Origin: Rubrivivax sp.
GTDB lineage: Bacteria > Pseudomonadota > Gammaproteobacteria > Burkholderiales > Burkholderiaceae_C
Length of the DNA: 64,000 nt
Reading direction: 5' to 3'
Assembly: GCA_024641945.1 (NCBI GenBank)
Contig: JAHECD010000010.1
Coordinates: forward strand, 1-64,000
The position numbers and the translations under genes are program-made. Shown piece after piece: positions 31,342 to 44,613 of this stretch. Numbering within the stretch: the stretch's first letter is position 1; each line of letters starts with the position of its first letter. The notes under the pieces were generated by a model, which saw only the letters and a program-made list of their open reading frames with translations, had not been told where the DNA came from and made no database searches.

Positions 31342-31369
31342 GGCCCCGTGCGGGGACCTCGCCAGGGGA

Positions 31370-32689
31370 TCAGCTCTGGCAGTCGGCCGGCGTGCGGCGC
31401 GTCAGCTTCTTTTCGGCCAGATACTTGTCGGCCGAGGCGCGCACCAACGGCCGGATGACGGCGTCATCAGCCTGATACCAATCGGAAGTGATATTCCACT
31501 TGGCACCGTCCCAGGTACGGATCCGGGCCCAGCTCGCGCCCATGTGATCTGCGCACGAGGTCGACACCGGGCGCATCACGCCGGCAAAGCCGAGCGCGTC
31601 GAGCTTCGCCTGCGTCAGCGCCAGGTTCTCCAGGCCCCAGCGAACCTGCTCGCCGCTCATGACCTTGCCTTTGCCGAAACGCTCCTGCGCGCGCCGGACG
31701 CCCTCGACGGCCATCATGGCGGCGGACAGGCCGCGCATGTACAGCACCTGGCCGACGTCTTCCTTGGGGCCTGTTCCCTGGCCCTTGTCATACACCTGGG
31801 CCAGAACGTCCTTGACGATCTTGGAGTTGGCGTCGGCGCCGTCCTGCATGGTCAGCGCGTGGTAGTCCTTGGCACCTGCGCCGACGTCCTTGACGTCGGG
31901 TTCGGCGCCCGACCACCACACGCCATACATCTTGTCGCGTGGGTAGCCGGTTGCTACCGCCTCCTTGAGCGCGGCCGAGTTCATGACGCCCCAGCCCCAA
32001 AGGAATACGAAATCAGGGCGGGACTGGCGGATCTGCAACCAAGTGGACTTCTGCTCGATGCCGGGGTGCGCCACGGGAAGCAGTTGCAGGCTGAAGCCGT
32101 CCTGCTTGGACAACTCTTCCAGCATCGGGATCGGCTCTTTTCCGTACGGGCTGTCGTGGTACACGAGGGCGATCTTCTTGCCCTTCAGGCTGCCACCCGA
32201 CAACTTCTTGATGTGCTGCTCCAGCACGCTTGCGCCGGTCCAATAGGTGCCCAGCAAGGGGAAGTTCCACTTGAAGGCGAGGCCATCGACCGAATCAGCG
32301 CGCCCGTAGCCTGAGGTGATGAGCGGGATCTTGTCGCCCGGCGCCTTTTCGGTCAGCGCGAAAGTGATGCCCGTGGACAGCGGCTGGTACACGGTGGCGC
32401 CGCCGTCCTTGCCCTTGAGGCGTTCGTAGCATTCCACACCCTTGTCGGTGGCATAGCCCGTCTCGCATTCCTCGAAGCTGGCCTTGATGCCGTTGATGCC
32501 GCCCTTGGCGTTGATCAGTTTCAGATAGTCGACATAGCCGTTGGCAAATGGCACGCCGTTCGGCGCGTACGGTCCTGTCCGGTAGGGCAATACCGGGAAG
32601 AACTGGGTGGCGGCCATTGCGCTGCTGGCCACACCGGCCAGACCGGTGGTGATCATGGCGGCAGTCACGATCAGGGATTTGAATTTCAT
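31370..32689 (-). CDS. branched-chain amino acid-type ABC transporter substrate-binding protein
   Basis: Signal peptide; Leu/Ile/Val-binding fold pattern (FFPVLPYRTGPYAPNGVPFANGYVDYLKLINAKGGINGIK); Liv gene context. Confidence 0.92.
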   Translation of the reverse strand: MKFKSLIVTAAMITTGLAGVASSAMAATQFFPVLPYRTGPYAPNGVPFANGYVDYLKLINAKGGINGIKASFEECETGYATDKGVECYERLKGKDGGATVYQPLSTGITFALTEKAPGDKIPLITSGYGRADSVDGLAFKWNFPLLGTYWTGASVLEQHIKKLSGGSLKGKKIALVYHDSPYGKEPIPMLEELSKQDGFSLQLLPVAHPGIEQKSTWLQIRQSRPDFVFLWGWGVMNSAALKEAVATGYPRDKMYGVWWSGAEPDVKDVGAGAKDYHALTMQDGADANSKIVKDVLAQVYDKGQGTGPKEDVGQVLYMRGLSAAMMAVEGVRRAQERFGKGKVMSGEQVRWGLENLALTQAKLDALGFAGVMRPVSTSCADHMGASWARIRTWDGAKWNITSDWYQADDAVIRPLVRASADKYLAEKKLTRRTPADCQS

Positions 32690-32762
32690 TGTCTGTCTCC
32701 TGCAGGTTTGGGAAGGGTGCGCTCTTCAGTGCGCGGCGAAGGCATCGGCAAGGGAGTGCCGG

Positions 32763-33827
32763 TCAATGCGGGAACGGCCAGAGTCGCAATTTCTCCTTGG
32801 CGATCGACCACAGCCGGGCCAGTCCGTGCGGCTCGACGATCAGGAAGACGACGATCAGGGCGCCGAACACCATGAAGGTCATGTGCGACGCCAGCGCCGT
32901 GTCAATCGGAATGCCGAACCAGTAGGGCAGGTTGTCCAGCACGATCGGCAGCACCACGATGAAGGCGGCGCCGAAGAAGCTGCCCATGATCGAGCCCAGG
33001 CCGCCGATGATCACCATGAAGAGCAATTGGAACGAGCGATCGATCGAGAATGCCGCCGGCTCCCACGAGCCCAGATGCACAAAGCCCCACAGCGCGCCGG
33101 CCACGCCGACGATGAAGCTGCTGACGGCAAAGGCGGTGAGCTTGGCGTATACGGGGCGGATGCCGATGACCGACGCGGCCACATCCATGTCTCGAATGGC
33201 CATCCATTCGCGGCCAATATGGCTGCGCACCAGATTCTTGGCCAGTACCGCGAACCCCACCAGAAAGACCAGGCAGAACAGGTACTTCTCGGCCGGCGAG
33301 TCGACGATCCAGCCGAACACGTTGAGTTGGGCCACCGATACAGAGCCCGAGGACGAGTTGTTGGTGAACCAGTTGATGCGCAGGAAGGCCCAGTCCACAA
33401 AGAACTGTGCCGCCAGCGTCGCCACCGCCAGGTACAGCCCCTTGATGCGCAGTGACGGAACGCCGAAGAGCACACCCACCCCCGTGGCACACACACCGCC
33501 CAGAAGCAATGACACTACCAGTGGCAAGCCCGGCACGCGCACCGCAAAGTTGTACGCGGCGTATGCGCCCACCGCCATGAATGCGCCGGTGCCCAGCGAG
33601 ATCTGTCCGCAATAGCCGACAAGGATGTTGAGGCCCAGCGCCGCCAGCGACAGGATGAGGAACGGAATCAGGATCGCGCGAAAGAGATATTCCGGTGCCA
33701 TCAGCGGCACGGCCACGAAGGCGACAGCCAGCAGCAGCGCTATGGCCACGCGGTCCTGCAGGATCGGAAAGATCTGCTGGTCGCCGACGTAGCTGGTCTT
33801 GAACTGCCCGTTTTCGCGGTAGAGCAT
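32763..33827 (-). CDS. branched-chain amino acid-type ABC transporter permease LivM-like
   Basis: Multi-TM; AALGLNILVGYCGQISLGTGAFMAVGAYAAYNF; EWMAIRDMDVAASVIGI. Confidence 0.95.
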   Translation of the reverse strand: MLYRENGQFKTSYVGDQQIFPILQDRVAIALLLAVAFVAVPLMAPEYLFRAILIPFLILSLAALGLNILVGYCGQISLGTGAFMAVGAYAAYNFAVRVPGLPLVVSLLLGGVCATGVGVLFGVPSLRIKGLYLAVATLAAQFFVDWAFLRINWFTNNSSSGSVSVAQLNVFGWIVDSPAEKYLFCLVFLVGFAVLAKNLVRSHIGREWMAIRDMDVAASVIGIRPVYAKLTAFAVSSFIVGVAGALWGFVHLGSWEPAAFSIDRSFQLLFMVIIGGLGSIMGSFFGAAFIVVLPIVLDNLPYWFGIPIDTALASHMTFMVFGALIVVFLIVEPHGLARLWSIAKEKLRLWPFPH

Positions 33828-33846
33828 GGTGCGGTCTCCTGAATGC

Positions 33847-34776
33847 TCAGACGCGATCGATGATCTTCTCGCCGAACAGGCCCTGCGGCCTGACGAGAAG
33901 GAAGAGCAGGGCCAGCACGTAGGCAAACCAGATCTCGATCCCGCCGCCGAAGTACGGGCCGATGTAGATCTCCGACAGCTTCTCGCCGGCGCCGATGATC
34001 AGGCCGCCGATGATGGCGCCCGGCACGCTGGTGAGCCCGCCCAGGATGACCACCGGCAGTGCTTTCAGCGCCACTTGTGAGAGCGAGAACTGAACGCCGA
34101 GTTTGCTGCCCCAGATCATGCCGGCCACCAGCGCAGCGAATCCCGCCACGCTCCAGACGATGACCCAGATGCGCGACAGCGGGATGCCGATGGACTGCGC
34201 CGCCTGATGGTCGTCCGCCACCGCGCGCAGCGCCCGGCCAGTGCCGGTCTTCTGGAAGAACAGGCTCAACAGCGCCACCAGCGCGGCGGCGATGAGGGCC
34301 GCGTACAGGTCTTCCTTGCTGATCAGGATGCCACCGGGAAAGACGCTTTCGAGCACGAAGGTCGGCTCCTTGGGCAACCCGATGTCGATCTTGTAGATGT
34401 CGCTTCCGAACAGCGTTTGGCCGAATCCGTCCAGAAAGTACGTGATTCCGAGCGTGGCCATCAGCAGCGTGACGCCCTCCTGGTTGACGAGCTTGCCGAG
34501 CACCAGTCTTTCGATCAGCCAGGCCACCACGACCATGACGACCATCGCGACAATGAAGCCCAGGATGTTGCCGAGCAGCTGGTTGTCGAACCCCAGCCAC
34601 TCGGGAATCCATTCGGCGAAACGTGCCATGGCCAGCGCCGCGAACAGCACCATGGCGCCCTGCGCGAAATTGAAGACGCCGCTGGCCTTGAAGATCAGCA
34701 CGAAGCCGAGTGCGATCAGTGAATACAGCATGCCGGCCATCAGGCCGCCGATCAGGGTCTCGAGGAAGAATCCCAT
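33847..34776 (-). CDS. branched-chain amino acid-type ABC transporter permease LivH-like
   Basis: LIGGLMAGMLYSLIALGFVLIFKASGVFNFAQGAM; ADDHQAAQSIGIPLSRI. Confidence 0.95.
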   Translation of the reverse strand: MGFFLETLIGGLMAGMLYSLIALGFVLIFKASGVFNFAQGAMVLFAALAMARFAEWIPEWLGFDNQLLGNILGFIVAMVVMVVVAWLIERLVLGKLVNQEGVTLLMATLGITYFLDGFGQTLFGSDIYKIDIGLPKEPTFVLESVFPGGILISKEDLYAALIAAALVALLSLFFQKTGTGRALRAVADDHQAAQSIGIPLSRIWVIVWSVAGFAALVAGMIWGSKLGVQFSLSQVALKALPVVILGGLTSVPGAIIGGLIIGAGEKLSEIYIGPYFGGGIEIWFAYVLALLFLLVRPQGLFGEKIIDRV

Positions 34777-34785
34777 GGCCAGGTC

Positions 34786-35571
34786 TCAGTGGGTGGTGCC
34801 GAGGTACGCGCTGATCACGTCCTCGTTGGTGCGCACCTCGTCCGGGGTGCCGTCGCCGATCTTCTTGCCGTAGTCGAGCACGACCACGCGGTCGGAGATG
34901 TCCATCACCACGCCCATGTCATGCTCGATCAACACGATGGTGGTGCCGAACTCGTCGTTCACGTCGAGCACGAAGCGGCACATGTCCTGCTTCTCCTCGA
35001 CGTTCATGCCGGCCATCGGCTCGTCGAGCAGCAGCACCTGCGGCTCCATGGCCAGCGCGCGCCCCAGGTCGACCCGCTTCTGCAGGCCATAGGGCAGACG
35101 GCCCACTGGCGTCTTGCGGTAGGCCTGGATCTCGAGGAAGTCGATGATGTTCTCGACCACCGCGCGGTGTGCCACCTCCTCGCGCCGCGCGGCGCCGAGT
35201 TGCAGCGCCTGCTGGAGGATGGTGGAGTTCATCTTCATGTTGCGGCCGGTCATGATGTTGTCCACCACGCTCATCCCCTTGAACAGCGCCAGGTTCTGGA
35301 ACGTGCGGCCGATGCCCATCTCGGCGACTTGTCGGCTGTTCATGTGGCTGAAGGTCTTGCCACGGAAGTTGATCGAGCCTTGCTGGGGCTGGTACACGCC
35401 GTTGATGCAGTTGAGCATGCTGCTCTTGCCCGCCCCGTTGGGGCCGATGATGGCGCGTACCTCGTGCTCGCGCACGTCGAAGCTGATGTCGGTCAGCGCC
35501 TTCACGCCACCGAAGCTCAGCGAGATGTTCTTGACTTCGAGGATGACGTCGCCGATCTTCCTGTCCGCCAT
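34786..35571 (-). CDS. branched-chain amino acid-type ABC transporter ATP-binding protein LivG-like
   Basis: VKNISLSFGGVKALTDISFDV...IGPNGAGKSSMLNCINGVYQP...LLDEPMAGMNVEE. Confidence 0.95.
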   Translation of the reverse strand: MADRKIGDVILEVKNISLSFGGVKALTDISFDVREHEVRAIIGPNGAGKSSMLNCINGVYQPQQGSINFRGKTFSHMNSRQVAEMGIGRTFQNLALFKGMSVVDNIMTGRNMKMNSTILQQALQLGAARREEVAHRAVVENIIDFLEIQAYRKTPVGRLPYGLQKRVDLGRALAMEPQVLLLDEPMAGMNVEEKQDMCRFVLDVNDEFGTTIVLIEHDMGVVMDISDRVVVLDYGKKIGDGTPDEVRTNEDVISAYLGTTH

Positions 35572-37547
35572 CACGCCGCCCTCTGCAGGGTCGGAAACGT
35601 CTTCGCATCGACGATCGTCAGCGTGGCCGAGACGCTGCCGCTGCGTCCATCCTCGAACTTCACCGCGGTCTCGATGAACTGCTCGGCCTTGCCGCCGTAC
35701 AGCGCGTCCACGAGCACCTGGTACTTCTCGCTGATGTAGCCGCGCTTGACCTTGCGCGTGCGCGTCATCTCCCCGTCATCGGCGTCGAGTTCCTTGTGCA
35801 GCACCAGGAAGCGCGTGATCTGGCTGCCCGCGAGCATGCGGTCGCTGGCGAGGTCGGCATTCACCTTCTCGACACACTCGCGCACCAGTTCCAGCACCTC
35901 GGGCTTGGCGGCCAGGTCGGCGTAGCCGGCATAAGGCAGGTTGCGCTTCTCGGCCCAGTTGCCCACCGCGTCGAAGTCGATGTTGACGAAGGCGCAGACC
36001 TTTTCTCGCCGGTCGCCGAAGGCCACCGCCTCCTTGATGTGCGGATAGAACTTGAGCTTGTTCTCCACGTACTTGGGGGCGAACATCGCGCCGTCGCTGG
36101 CACCGCCTTGCAGCCGGCCGACGTCCTTGGCGCGGTCGATGATCTTCAGGTGACCTCCCGCATCCAGGAAGCCCGCATCGCCGGTGTGGTACCAGCCGTC
36201 GGGCGTCAGGACCTCGGCGGTGGCGACGGGGTTCTTGTAGTACTCCTTCAGCAGCCCGGGCGACTTGACGAGGATTTCGCCACTCTCGCTGACCCGGAGT
36301 TCCACGCCCTCGATCGGCACGCCCACGGTATCGGCCTTCGCCTCGTGGTCGGGCTGCAGGCAGACGAACACGGCGGTCTCGGTGGAACCGTAGAGCTGCT
36401 TGAGGTTGATACCGATCGACCGATAGAAGCTGAACAGGTCCGGGCCGATCGCTTCGCCAGCGGTATAGGCCACCCGCACGCGGCTGAAGCCCAGTGTGTT
36501 GCGCAGCGGGCCGTAGATGACTACGTTGCCCAGAGCATAGTGCAGGCGATCGACGGCGCCGACCGGCTTGCCGTCCATCAGCGCCGGTCCCACGCGACGT
36601 GCCAGGGCCATGAAATGCCCGAAGAGCCACTTCTTGATGGCGCCGGCGTCTTCCATCCGGATCATCACGCTCGTCAGCAGACCTTCAAAAACGCGCGGCG
36701 GCGCAAAGTAATAGGTCGGCCCGATCTCCTTCAGATCGATCGTGACGGTGGCAGCCGATTCCGGGCAATTGACGATGTAGCCGCAGGCCAGCCACTGTGC
36801 GTAGCTGAAGATGTTCTGCCCGATCCAGGCCGGCGGCAGGTACGCCAGTACCTCCTCGGACTCGCTCAGCTTGTCGAACCGGGCACCCGCTGCGGCACGG
36901 TCGAGCAGCGTTGCGTGTGTATGCACCACGCCCTTCGGGTTGCCGGTGGTGCCGGAGGTGAAGAACATGGCCGCCACGTCGTCTGGCTGGGTCAGCTTCA
37001 CCTGCTCATCGAAGCGGCCGGGGTCGGCACGGTCCGCCGTGGCGCCCGTCTCCAGCAACACATCGAGCGATGCGAGGCCGGTTTCGTCGTATTTGCGCAG
37101 GCCGCGCGGATCGTCGTACCAGAGGCGGGCCAGGCCGGGGCACTGGTCGCGAATCTCGAGCAGCTTGTCGACTTGCTCCTGGTCCTCGACGATCGCGTAG
37201 GCGACATCGGCATTGTTGATCGGGAAGACGAATTCCGCGCTCGCCGCGTCCTGGTACAGCGGCACGGGCACGGCGCCGAGGGCCTGCGCCGCCAGCATCG
37301 ACGCATACAGGCGCGGCCGGTTCTCGCCGACGACCACCACGTGGTCGCCGCGCCGCACGCCCGCCGCGGCCAAGCCACAGGCCATGGCCCGCACCATGAC
37401 AGCAAGCTCGGCCCAGGTCGTCGACTTCCAGATGCCGTATTCCTTGACACGCAATGCCGGCGCGCCTGGGCGCTGCGCTGCGTGTTCGAGCATCAATCGA
37501 GGGAACGTGGACGTCACCGCGGGTCTCCTTGCCGGTGCCGGCCCCAT
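35571..37547 (-). CDS. long-chain acyl-CoA synthetase-like AMP-binding protein
   Basis: FFTSGTTGNPKGVVHTHATLLDRA...LKQLYGSTETAVFVCLQ...GWYHTGDAGFLDAGGHLKIIDRAKDVGRL. Confidence 0.93.
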   Translation of the reverse strand: MGPAPARRPAVTSTFPRLMLEHAAQRPGAPALRVKEYGIWKSTTWAELAVMVRAMACGLAAAGVRRGDHVVVVGENRPRLYASMLAAQALGAVPVPLYQDAASAEFVFPINNADVAYAIVEDQEQVDKLLEIRDQCPGLARLWYDDPRGLRKYDETGLASLDVLLETGATADRADPGRFDEQVKLTQPDDVAAMFFTSGTTGNPKGVVHTHATLLDRAAAGARFDKLSESEEVLAYLPPAWIGQNIFSYAQWLACGYIVNCPESAATVTIDLKEIGPTYYFAPPRVFEGLLTSVMIRMEDAGAIKKWLFGHFMALARRVGPALMDGKPVGAVDRLHYALGNVVIYGPLRNTLGFSRVRVAYTAGEAIGPDLFSFYRSIGINLKQLYGSTETAVFVCLQPDHEAKADTVGVPIEGVELRVSESGEILVKSPGLLKEYYKNPVATAEVLTPDGWYHTGDAGFLDAGGHLKIIDRAKDVGRLQGGASDGAMFAPKYVENKLKFYPHIKEAVAFGDRREKVCAFVNIDFDAVGNWAEKRNLPYAGYADLAAKPEVLELVRECVEKVNADLASDRMLAGSQITRFLVLHKELDADDGEMTRTRKVKRGYISEKYQVLVDALYGGKAEQFIETAVKFEDGRSGSVSATLTIVDAKTFPTLQRAA

Positions 37548-37615
37548 GGGCCTGTCACCGGTCTTTTGTCTGATGTTGATTCTGCGAACGAGTTTGACGC
37601 CAAGTTGTCGTTGCG

Positions 37616-38386
37616 ATGACAATCTTCGGGAACGCCCTATGCGGCGATACCCGCATGCCGCCGCGCACTGTCACCCGCTCGTCCGCCTCGATGGCCTTGC
37701 TCGCGCGCTCGCGTGCCGCGCTGCCCGATGAACTCGACGGCATCCCGTGGTTGCAGGTGCTCGAGCCTGCCGAGCGTCGGCGCGTCCTCGACGACCTGCG
37801 GGTCGTGGAGGTCCAGGTGGGTGAGCTGGTGTGCCGCGTCGGGCGGCCCGTCACGTTCTGGTTCGGCGTCATCGACGGCCTGCTCAAGATGAGCAACGAC
37901 ACCGCGCTCGGCGTGCCGATCACGTTCACCGGGCTGCCGCCGGGAGCCTGGTTCGGGGAGGGGACGGTGCTCAAGCACGAACCCTATCGCTACAACATCC
38001 AGGCGCTGCGCCGCAGTCTCGTGGCGGGCATCTCCGTGCACACGTTCGACTGGCTGCTCGACCGCAGCATCGCCTTCAACCGCTTCGTGATGATGCAGTT
38101 GAACGAGCGCCTCGGCCAATTCATCGGTGCGCGCGAGATCGACCGTCTGACCCAGCCCGACCGGCGCGTGGCGCGTTCGCTCGGCGCCCTGTTCCATCCG
38201 GTGCTCTACCCGGGCGTGGGCGGGCTGCTGCGCATCACGCAGCACGAGCTCGGTTATCTCGTCGGGCTGTCGCGCCAGCGTGTCAACCAGGCATTGACGA
38301 CGCTGCAGGCCGAGGGCGTGATCCGGGTGGAGTACGGCGGCGTGCGCGTGCTCGACCTCGAGCGCCTGCGCCGCTACGACGGTTGA
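37616..38386 (+). CDS. Crp/Fnr family transcriptional regulator
   Basis: cNMP-binding-like domain plus C-terminal HTH (GLLRITQHELGYLVGLSRQRVNQALTTLQAEGVIRVEYGGVRVLDLERLRRY). Confidence 0.93.
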   Translation: MTIFGNALCGDTRMPPRTVTRSSASMALLARSRAALPDELDGIPWLQVLEPAERRRVLDDLRVVEVQVGELVCRVGRPVTFWFGVIDGLLKMSNDTALGVPITFTGLPPGAWFGEGTVLKHEPYRYNIQALRRSLVAGISVHTFDWLLDRSIAFNRFVMMQLNERLGQFIGAREIDRLTQPDRRVARSLGALFHPVLYPGVGGLLRITQHELGYLVGLSRQRVNQALTTLQAEGVIRVEYGGVRVLDLERLRRYDG

Positions 38387-38401
38387 ATCGTGTCGGCCAA
38401 G

Positions 38402-38434
38402 AAAAAGGCCCCCAAGCCAGTGCGTGGGAGCCTT
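38402..38434 (-). terminator. rho-independent terminator of the glycerol-type ABC transporter operon
   Basis: Minus strand AAGGCTCCCA-N10-TGGGGGCCTTTTTC, one wobble pair, T-tract. Confidence 0.75.
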
Positions 38435-38454
38435 GATGGAGACGACGGGGGGTG

Positions 38455-40191
<1,737 letters not shown>

Positions 40192-40278
40192 CGTCTCCTC
40201 AGTGGCACTTCCCTGTCATCCTCCGCGACGCCGTCCGGGAAGCAATGGCCGGCGTCCTTTGCAAAATCCGGTTGGGTA

Positions 40279-40587
40279 TCAGCCCTTCTTCATGATGAAG
40301 GCGAGCAACACCATCGACACGCCGAAGCTGATCCAGATCGACGGTTCCTGCTCCAGGCCGAACCAGCCGATCATCTTTTCGCTCACGGCCACGAAGGCCA
40401 GGTTCACGTAGGCCGCCGCGAGCAGGCCGATGAACAGCCGGTCGCCGCGGGTCGTCTTCATGGGCAGCCATCCGCGCCGCTCGACCGTGGGCGAGCGCAG
40501 CTCCCACACCGTCATGCCGGCCAGCATCAGCACGATGCAGCAGAAGAACACCGCCACGGGTGTGGTCCACGCCATCCAGTTGAACAT
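40279..40587 (-). CDS. DUF2160 family small membrane protein
   Basis: MFNWMAWTTPVAVFFCCIVLMLAGMTVWELRSPTVERRGWLPMKTTRGDRLFIGLL; 102 aa, multi-TM, standard position in glycerol ABC operons. Confidence 0.85.
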   Translation of the reverse strand: MFNWMAWTTPVAVFFCCIVLMLAGMTVWELRSPTVERRGWLPMKTTRGDRLFIGLLAAAYVNLAFVAVSEKMIGWFGLEQEPSIWISFGVSMVLLAFIMKKG

Positions 40588-40605
40588 CGTGTGTCCTCCG
40601 CGCCC

Positions 40606-41407
40606 TCAGACCCGCCCCATCGCGAAGCCCTTGGCGATGTAGTTGCGCACGAACCAGATCACGATCGCGCCCGGCACGATCGTCAATGCGCCGGCCGCGG
40701 CCAGCACGCCCCAGTCCATGCCCGAGGCCGAGACGGTGCGGGTCATCACCGCGACGATCGGCTTGGCGTTGACGCTCGTGAGCGTGCGCGCCATCAGCAG
40801 CTCGACCCAGCTGAACATGAAGCAGAAGAAGGCGGCCACACCGACGCCGGCCTTGATCAGCGGAATGAAGATGGTCAGGAAGAAGCGCGGGAACGAGTAG
40901 CCGTCGATGTAGGCGGTTTCGTCGATCTCGCGCGGGATGCCGCTCATGAAACCTTCGAGGATCCACACCGCCAGCGGCACGTTGAAGACCAGGTGTGCCA
41001 TCGCCACCGCGATGTGCGTATCCATCAGACCGAGCGTCGTGTAGAGCTGGAAGAACGGCAGCAGGAAGACCGCCGGCGGCGTCATGCGGTTGGTCAGCAG
41101 CCAGAAGAAGACATGTTTGTCGCCGAGGAAGCTGTAGCGTGAGAACGCGTAGGCGGCGGGGAGCGCGACGAACAGCGAGATGACCGTATTGATGGCGACA
41201 TAGATCATCGAGTTGATGTAGCCCGAATACCACGACACGTCGGTGAAGATGACACGGTAATTGTCGAGCGTGAAGTCGCGCGGCCACAACGAGAAGACGC
41301 TGAGGATCTCGTCGTTGGTCTTGAAGCTCATGTTCACCATCCAGTACACCGGAAGGATGGCAAACACGAGATACAGCACCAGGAAGACGGTGCGCTTGTG
41401 GAAACGG

Positions 41408-41415
<8 letters not shown>
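40606..41415 (-). CDS. carbohydrate/glycerol ABC transporter permease (GlpQ-like)
   Basis: YWMVNMSFKTNDEIL...EAAYIDG-like EIDETAYIDGYSFPRFFLTIFIPLI EAA loop. Confidence 0.92.
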
Positions 41416-42292
<877 letters not shown>

Positions 42293-42295
42293 TCG

Positions 42296-42425
42296 ACCCC
42301 CTTGGCCCTGCGGGCCGTCCCCCCGAGGGGGCGTTCGCGCCTTCGGAACGGCCGCGCGTTGCTCGCTGGAGTACCGTCGCCCCTGAAGGGTTCCGGTATG
42401 AGCGCTTTGGAACGGCCCGACGCGC
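42296..42425. repeat. palindrome-rich intergenic element (candidate dispersed repeat)
   Basis: GGCCCTGCGGGCC, CCCCCGAGGGGG, two related GGAACGGCC-CGCG blocks and ATGAGCGC/GCGCTCAT arms in 130 bp between glpP-like and glpT-like genes. Confidence 0.6.
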
Positions 42426-43514
42426 TCATGCCACGAGCTCCTCGTTCTTGTAGTAGCAGGTGTGTTCGCCGAAGAGCGCCAGCCAGACGGTCTCTCCGAT
42501 CCTCGGCACCGCCGCTTGAGGATCCAGGCGCATGCGCAGCACAGCCTCAGCCTTCCCGGTGCCGACACGAAGCGTCACGAGCCAGTAGGTGCCGATGTCC
42601 TGAGACTGCAGCACGACGGCCGGCACGGCGCCGGGCTCGAGCGGGTCGGACAGTTCGACATACTCGGGCCGCAATCCGAGTTTGAATTCGCCCAGCGCGG
42701 CGAGTAGCTGCATCGGTGCTGCCACACGGTGCCCGGCGACCACGATGGCATCGCCGTCCACGCGGGCGTCGAGGAAGTTCATGCCGGGCGAGCCGATGAA
42801 GTTGCCGACGAAGGTGTGGCGCGGCCGGTCGAACAGCTCCGATGCGGTGCCGATCTGCACGGCGCGCCCGCGGCTCATGACGACCACCTGCTGGGCAAAC
42901 GTCAGCGCTTCGACCTGATCGTGGGTCACGTAGATCAGGGTGAGCTTGAGATCGTGATGGATCTGCTTGAGCTTGCGCCGCAGCTGCCACTTGAGATGCG
43001 GGTCGATCACGGTCAGCGGCTCGTCGAACAGCACTGCGCTCACGTCCTCGCGCACCAGGCCGCGGCCGAGCGAGATCTTCTGCTTCGCATCGGCGGCGAG
43101 GCCGGCGGCACGCTGGTCGAGCTGGCCGCTCAGGTCGAGCATCTCGGCGACCTGGCCCACACGCTGACGAATGCGGTCCGCCGCGACGCCGCGGTTGCGC
43201 AACGGAAAGGCCAGATTTTCGGCGACGGTCATCGTGTCGTAGATGACCGGGAACTGGAATACCTGCGCGATGTTTCGCTGCTGCGGGCTGTCGCCCGTGA
43301 CATCGCGCCCGTCGTACCGCACGGTGCCTTGCGACGGCCGCACGAGGCCGGAGACGATGTTGAGCAGCGTGGTCTTGCCGCAGCCCGACGGTCCGAGCAG
43401 CGCGTACGCGCCGCCGTCGTCGAAGGTCATCTTCAGCGGCAGCAGCGCGAAGTCCTCTTCGCGCTGCGGGTTGGGGCCGTAGGCGTGGGCCAGATCGAGT
43501 TCGATGCGGGCCAT
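42426..43514 (-). CDS. ABC transporter ATP-binding protein (GlpT-like)
   Basis: LLGPSGCGKTTLLNIVSGLVRP...AVLFDEPLTVIDPHLKWQLRRKLKQIH; C-terminal TOBE-like. Confidence 0.93.
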   Translation of the reverse strand: MARIELDLAHAYGPNPQREEDFALLPLKMTFDDGGAYALLGPSGCGKTTLLNIVSGLVRPSQGTVRYDGRDVTGDSPQQRNIAQVFQFPVIYDTMTVAENLAFPLRNRGVAADRIRQRVGQVAEMLDLSGQLDQRAAGLAADAKQKISLGRGLVREDVSAVLFDEPLTVIDPHLKWQLRRKLKQIHHDLKLTLIYVTHDQVEALTFAQQVVVMSRGRAVQIGTASELFDRPRHTFVGNFIGSPGMNFLDARVDGDAIVVAGHRVAAPMQLLAALGEFKLGLRPEYVELSDPLEPGAVPAVVLQSQDIGTYWLVTLRVGTGKAEAVLRMRLDPQAAVPRIGETVWLALFGEHTCYYKNEELVA

Positions 43515-43515
43515 G

Positions 43516-44603
<1,088 letters not shown>

Positions 44604-44613
<10 letters not shown>

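Noticed and set aside
35796-37619. 607-aa plus-strand ORF antisense to the acyl-CoA synthetase
   Set aside because: Shadow ORF opposite a well-supported AMP-binding enzyme.
37605-37622. TTGTC-N8-GACAA palindrome at the Crp/Fnr start codon as an autoregulatory site
   Set aside because: Spacing does not match Crp/Fnr operators (TTGAT-N4-ATCAA or TGTGA-N6-TCACA) and short palindromes are expected by chance.
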